Shown: positions 60,595-64,000 of the stretch, one piece after another
How positions within the stretch are numbered: the first letter of the stretch is position 1
Layout of the letters: every line of letters begins with the position of its first letter
Origin: Stomatobaculum longum
GTDB taxonomy: Bacteria; Bacillota; Clostridia; Lachnospirales; Lachnospiraceae
DNA length: 64,000 nt
NCBI GenBank assembly: GCA_000242235.1
Contig: JH590864.1
Coordinates: 124,001 to 188,000 of the forward strand
Reading direction: 5' to 3'
Made by a program: the position numbers and the translations under genes
Notes under the pieces: model-generated
What the model was told of the DNA's origin: nothing
Seen by the model: the letters and a program-made list of their open reading frames with translations, nothing else
The model's database searches: none

Positions 60595-60620
60595 TATCAG
60601 TATAATATATCAGTATAATA
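60595..60620 (-). promoter_or_regulatory. Tandem 13-bp duplication carrying two -10 elements
   Basis: TATCAGTATAATA occurs twice head to tail (60595-60607 and 60608-60620). On the minus strand each copy gives TATACT; the traX-proximal copy has TTCACA 18 bases upstream. This suggests two overlapping promoters for traX. Confidence 0.5.
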
Positions 60621-60675
60621 TATGTGAAGAGGCCTATCCACCCGCCGCACGCTGACATTACGGCTTTTCGGTTCT

Positions 60676-60704
60676 TTGCCCTGTCGCGTGCGGCATGGTA
60701 TACT
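60676..60704 (+). promoter_or_regulatory. Promoter of the flavodoxin-trmD unit
   Basis: TTGCCC (60676-60681), 17-base spacer and TATACT (60699-60704), 57 bases before the flavodoxin start. Confidence 0.75.
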
Positions 60705-60760
60705 GAAATTTATCCAAAGTAAGACAAGTCGCGGTCAGCGCGCGGAAATGAGGACGAATC

Positions 60761-61246
60761 ATGAATGCAATGGTCATTTACTGTAGCAAAACGGGCAGCA
60801 CGGAGAAAATCGCAAAGCGGATTGCGAAGGACTTTGAGAGTCCGCTGCTGAAGGTCGAGGCGGATGTGCTCTACGGCGGCTTCTTCTCCGCCTGCGCGCG
60901 TGTGGTCGCCGACCGCCTGCAGAAAAATCTGCCGAAGTCCGTCACCGAGACGCCGGATGTCTCGGACTGCGACACCTTATTCCTCGGCTTCCCGATCTGG
61001 TGGGACGATATGCCGGACTATTATAAAGAGTTTCTCGGGAGACTCGAGGCGGACGGCAAGTGCCTGATTCCGTTTGCGACTTCGGGCCGCTCGGACATGA
61101 GCCGCGCAATCGAGAGTCTCCGGGCGCTCTTTCCGAATGCCGAGATCCGGAATCCCTTCCACTTCGGCATCATGCAGCGCGACGACTATGCACTCTGGAA
61201 GCGGGAGCTCTCGGAGGACGCGGCCATTGAGGACGCAATCCGTTGA
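60761..61246 (+). CDS. Flavodoxin-family protein
   Basis: A 161-residue flavodoxin-like protein: MVIYCSKTGSTEKIAKRIA is the FMN phosphate loop, FLGFPIWWDDMP the second flavin loop and FATSGRSDMSRAI the third. It fits the flavodoxin_4-like group that acts in low-potential electron transfer or quinone reduction. GAGGAC precedes ATG 60761. Its stop overlaps the TTG start of trmD (TTGA), so the pair is translationally coupled; a functional link between them is not obvious. Confidence 0.88.
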   Translation: MNAMVIYCSKTGSTEKIAKRIAKDFESPLLKVEADVLYGGFFSACARVVADRLQKNLPKSVTETPDVSDCDTLFLGFPIWWDDMPDYYKEFLGRLEADGKCLIPFATSGRSDMSRAIESLRALFPNAEIRNPFHFGIMQRDDYALWKRELSEDAAIEDAIR

Positions 61247-61968
61247 GACTGGTCTTTTTGAGCATCGCGCCGGAATTTTTTGAGAGCTATCTTGCCTCGC
61301 ATGCGGTGCAGCTCGCAAGGCGGCAGGGGCATTCGGTCGAGGTCTCGGATCTCCGCGACTTTGCGGACGGGAGTTTCCGGCAGGTCAGCGACTCGCCGTT
61401 CGGCGGCGGCAGAGGCGTGGTTCTCCGCGCGCTGCCCATCTTTCGCGCGGTTGAAGCTCTGACCGGGCGGCGCCTGCAGGAGAGACCGGGACAGCCCGGC
61501 GGTGCGGACGGCAGTCTGGTCGCAGCGCTCACGCCGACCGGAGTCCCGTTTGTTCAGCGGACAGCGCACCGCTATGCGGCCTGCGATACGCTTGTGCTGC
61601 TCTGCGGGCGCTTTGAGGGTATCGATGAGAGAGCGCTCGAGGCGGTGGATGAGCGCATCTCGATCGGCGACTATATTGTGACGGGCGGCGAAATTCCGGC
61701 AATGGCGGTCGCCGACGCCGCGCTCCGGCTCCTGCCGGGCGTGCTGAAAGCGGGCAGCGCGGAGGAGGAGTCCTTTGAGACCGGACTGCTCGAGTATCCG
61801 CAGTACACCCAGCCCGCCGAACTCTTCGGGCAGCGCGTGCCGGAGGTTCTCTGTAGCGGCGACCACGCAAAAGTGGTAGCCTGGCGGCAGGCGGCGGCAG
61901 TCCGCGCAACGGCGCGCTTTCGCCCGGATTTGCTGGAAACGATTGACCTTACCTCGCAAAAGAGATAA
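61243..61968 (+). CDS. trmD: Divergent TrmD-like tRNA (guanine-N1) methyltransferase
   Basis: A 241-residue SPOUT enzyme resembling TrmD, which methylates G37 of tRNAs. The knot motifs are visible: GGGRGVVL (54-61), LLCGRFEGIDER (119-130), ISIGDYIVTGGEIPAMA (139-155) and PQYTQP. Arg162 matches the conserved catalytic Arg. The catalytic Asp in the family's EDSF is Glu176 in EEESF, and the VDDxPYGGG start is QVSDSPFGGG. The start is TTG 61243, overlapping the flavodoxin stop. It is not beside rpsP-rimM-rplS as trmD usually is, so it may be a second copy or paralogue. Confidence 0.85.
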   Translation: MRLVFLSIAPEFFESYLASHAVQLARRQGHSVEVSDLRDFADGSFRQVSDSPFGGGRGVVLRALPIFRAVEALTGRRLQERPGQPGGADGSLVAALTPTGVPFVQRTAHRYAACDTLVLLCGRFEGIDERALEAVDERISIGDYIVTGGEIPAMAVADAALRLLPGVLKAGSAEEESFETGLLEYPQYTQPAELFGQRVPEVLCSGDHAKVVAWRQAAAVRATARFRPDLLETIDLTSQKR

Positions 61969-62008
61969 AATCAGCAGATATGACGACAGAGGATACTTCG
62001 CTTTTCTT

Positions 62009-62036
62009 CGCCCCGTGAGCGAGTGCTCACGGGGCG
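62009..62036 (+). terminator. Terminator after trmD
   Basis: A 12-bp perfect stem (62009-62020 with 62025-62036), loop GAGT, followed by TTTTCGG. Confidence 0.88.
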
Positions 62037-62078
62037 TTTTCGGCGGTATGCTCGCAGTACAACAGGGGAGGTTTTCAG

Positions 62079-63146
62079 ATGAAGAAGAACAGACTGGCGG
62101 CGGCAGCGCTCCTTGGCTTTATGACCTTGGCGCTCGCGGCCTGCGGCGCAAAGAGCGACGGTGCGAAGGCGGACAGCAAGACAGCGAACAGCAGCGCAAA
62201 GGTCTACAAGGTCGGCATTCTCCAGTTTATGGATCACCCGTCCTTGAACCAGATTGAGCAGAATGTGGAGAAGGAACTCGACGCCCTCTCGAACGATGAG
62301 GTTCGCTATGAGTATAAGCCCTATACGCTGAACGGCCAGGGAGATTCCGCGACCTTAAACCAGATGGCGGCAAAGCTCCTCGACGACAAGGTGGATGTGA
62401 TCATTCCGCTCGCGACCCCGGCGGCACAGATTGTGCAGTCTACGGTCGAGGGACATTCCGAGACACCGATTGTGTTCTCTGCGGTCTCCGATCCGGTCGG
62501 CGCAAAGCTCGTGAAGGATCTGAATGCACCGGGCGGCAACATCACCGGCACCTCGGACAGCCTGAACACGGACGCGATTATGGAGCTGATTCTCGCGACC
62601 AAGCCGGACACCAAGTATGTGGGTCTTTTGTATTCCAAGAGCCAGGACAGCTCCGAGAAGCCGATTGCGGACGCAAAGGCCTTCCTCGATGCGCACGGTA
62701 TTCGTTACATTGAGAAGACGGGCACGACGAACGATGAGATCAATGCGGCGGTCGACGCGCTGATTGCCGAGAAGGTCGATGCGATTTTCACGCCGACCGA
62801 CAACACGGTGCAGAATGCGGAGCTCTCGTTCTACGAGAAGCTGATCACGGCGAAGATTCCGCACTTCGGCGGCGCGGATTCGTTCGCGTTAAACGGCGCG
62901 TTTGTGGGTTACGGCGTCGACTACGCGCAGCTCGGCAAGGAGACCGCTGATTTAACAGCGGAGGTGCTGAAGGCTGGCAATGCGGGCAGCGTCCCGGTCA
63001 AGACTTTTGACAACGGCATCGCGACCGTCAACACCGACACGGCGAAGGCGCTCGGCTATGACATTGAGACCCTGAAGAAGGACTTTGCGCCGCACAGCAC
63101 GGCGGTCAATGAGATTACGACCAAGAAAGAATTTGATAAGAAGTAA
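62079..63146 (+). CDS. ABC transporter substrate-binding lipoprotein (TrpX/ABC_sub_bind type)
   Basis: A 355-residue lipoprotein (lipobox LAAC, Cys22) with the ABC_sub_bind fold: KVGILQFMDHPSLNQIEQNVEKEL, IIPLATPAAQIVQ, PIVFSAVSDPVGAKLV and NITGTSDSLNTDA. Related receptors take up tryptophan or other aromatic and small organic ligands (TrpX), but specificity is not visible. GGGGAGG precedes ATG 62079. The matching permease begins ten bases after the stop. Confidence 0.9.
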   Translation: MKKNRLAAAALLGFMTLALAACGAKSDGAKADSKTANSSAKVYKVGILQFMDHPSLNQIEQNVEKELDALSNDEVRYEYKPYTLNGQGDSATLNQMAAKLLDDKVDVIIPLATPAAQIVQSTVEGHSETPIVFSAVSDPVGAKLVKDLNAPGGNITGTSDSLNTDAIMELILATKPDTKYVGLLYSKSQDSSEKPIADAKAFLDAHGIRYIEKTGTTNDEINAAVDALIAEKVDAIFTPTDNTVQNAELSFYEKLITAKIPHFGGADSFALNGAFVGYGVDYAQLGKETADLTAEVLKAGNAGSVPVKTFDNGIATVNTDTAKALGYDIETLKKDFAPHSTAVNEITTKKEFDKK

Positions 63147-63155
63147 GGAGGCGCT

Positions 63156-64000
63156 GTGGGAAGTTTTTTGACGCCGGTTATGCTGCGGACAGCGCTGGAA
63201 GTCGGCCTGATTTATGCGATTGTCGCGCTGTCACTCTTTATCAGTTTCAGTATCCTGAATATCTGTGATCTCTCGACGGACGGCTGCTTTACGCTTGGTT
63301 GCGCGGTCGGCGCGGTTGTGACGATGGCGGGGCATCCGCTGCTCGCAATCCCGGCGGCGATGCTGGCCGGTGTGCTCTCGGGCGCGGTGACCGCCTTGCT
63401 GCAGACCAAACTCGGCGTGCCGAGCATCCTTGCGGGCATCATTGTGAATACGGGGCTCTATACCGTAAACCTCGGCGTCATGGGCTTTTCCTCGAATGTC
63501 TCGATTTTCGGGACGGACACCCTCTTTTCACTCTGGGGCAAACTGTTTGACGGGACGGTGCTCGGCGACTGGTCGAGAAGCATTTTGCTGCTGATTCTGG
63601 TCGCTCTGATTTGTGCGGCCCTCAACTGGTTCCTGAAGACCCGGATCGGTCTCTCGATTCGGGCGACCGGCGACAGCATGGAAATGGTGCGGGCCTCGTC
63701 AATCGATCCTTCGTTTATGATAGTCGTGGGACTCTGCTGCTCGAACGCCCTGACCGGCCTCGCGGGTTCGCTCTTTGCGAGCTACAACAAGTCGGCGGAC
63801 ATCAACCTCGGAACCGGCATGGTCACGATAGCGCTTGCCGCGCTGATCATCGGCGAGACGCTGTTTGGCAAGCGGCGCATGCCGGTCCGGATTGTCGGCG
63901 TCGTAATCGGCTCCTGCCTGTACCGCTTCATGATTTCGATTGCGCTCCGCTTAAACGCGCCGACGGAGGCCTTTAAGCTGGTCTCGGCCCTGATTGTCGC
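63156..64000 (+). CDS. ABC transporter permease, cut by window end
   Basis: At least 281 residues of a branched-chain-type (BPD_transp_2) permease, open to the last base. It starts at GTG 63156 with AAGGAGG upstream: MGSFLTPVMLRTALEVGLIYA. Several membrane helices follow; the ICDLSTDGCFTLGCAVGA and KTRIGLSIRATGDSMEMVRASSID stretches are typical of the permease partner of ABC_sub_bind receptors (TrpY-like). The ATPase gene is expected just beyond the window. Confidence 0.85.
   Translation, partial: MGSFLTPVMLRTALEVGLIYAIVALSLFISFSILNICDLSTDGCFTLGCAVGAVVTMAGHPLLAIPAAMLAGVLSGAVTALLQTKLGVPSILAGIIVNTGLYTVNLGVMGFSSNVSIFGTDTLFSLWGKLFDGTVLGDWSRSILLLILVALICAALNWFLKTRIGLSIRATGDSMEMVRASSIDPSFMIVVGLCCSNALTGLAGSLFASYNKSADINLGTGMVTIALAALIIGETLFGKRRMPVRIVGVVIGSCLYRFMISIALRLNAPTEAFKLVSALIV

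Overview
The window is a GC-rich chromosome segment of a low-redox Firmicute, most likely a Lachnospiraceae member of the Stomatobaculum or Oribacterium type. This rests on gene content and family resemblance, not on a 16S gene: a FabK-type fatty acid synthesis cluster, a pyrophosphate-type phosphofructokinase, PflX-like radical SAM, secreted choline/cell-wall-binding repeat proteins, many lipoproteins with a Gly/Ala-Cys lipobox, and no respiratory or outer-membrane genes. Most genes are on the plus strand in tight operons, several with ATGA or TTGA overlaps.

Layout. 1-1355: a YetF/DUF421 and DUF3290 membrane pair on the minus strand. 1577-12949: malic enzyme, a tiny Cys-rich protein, then fabH-acpP-fabK-fabD-fabG-fabF-fabZ-accDA, a lipoprotein and glnS; accB and accC are not in the cluster and accD is fused to accA. 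13057-14605: a radical SAM gene and a convergent membrane-anchored Ala-rich protein. 15019-27819: three secreted proteins with aromatic cell-wall-binding repeats, two of them giants (2165 and 1534 residues) built from beta-helix, MucBP/InlB-like repeats and a Gly-rich linker. 28045-39091: heterodimeric ABC exporter, ThrH-type phosphatase, alanyl-tRNA editing protein, D,D-carboxypeptidase with the same wall-binding tail, metallophosphoesterase, scpA, a 3-hydroxyacyl-CoA dehydrogenase and enolase.

39109-46315 is the most interesting locus. A clear cobalamin riboswitch precedes an Ala-rich lipoprotein, a NEAT-like lipoprotein, a CbiK-type chelatase carrying its own lipoprotein signal, a lipoprotein fusing a NEAT-like domain to a metal-complex binding protein, a BtuC/FecCD permease, an unknown 130-residue protein and a BtuD-like ATPase with an extra C-terminal domain. 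It reads as a cell-surface system that handles cobalt, corrinoid or tetrapyrrole outside the membrane and imports it, controlled by B12.

46588-49730 is a patchwork: a cysteine-less ArsC/Spx-like protein, a lone HicB, a tRNA-Leu with the unusual AAG anticodon, a lipoprotein, and a low-GC accessory stretch with an IS1182-type transposase remnant, a SemiSWEET transporter and a CyuA/UPF0597 fragment. 49734-51489 holds divergent bioB and bioY around a textbook BirA operator. After that come PPi-type pfk, lon, a Fic protein bounded by repeated TTCCCTTAA motifs, an exported flavin-dependent fumarate-reductase-like enzyme, DUF1624 and TraX membrane proteins, flavodoxin with a divergent trmD, and the start of an ABC importer (substrate lipoprotein and a permease cut by the window end).
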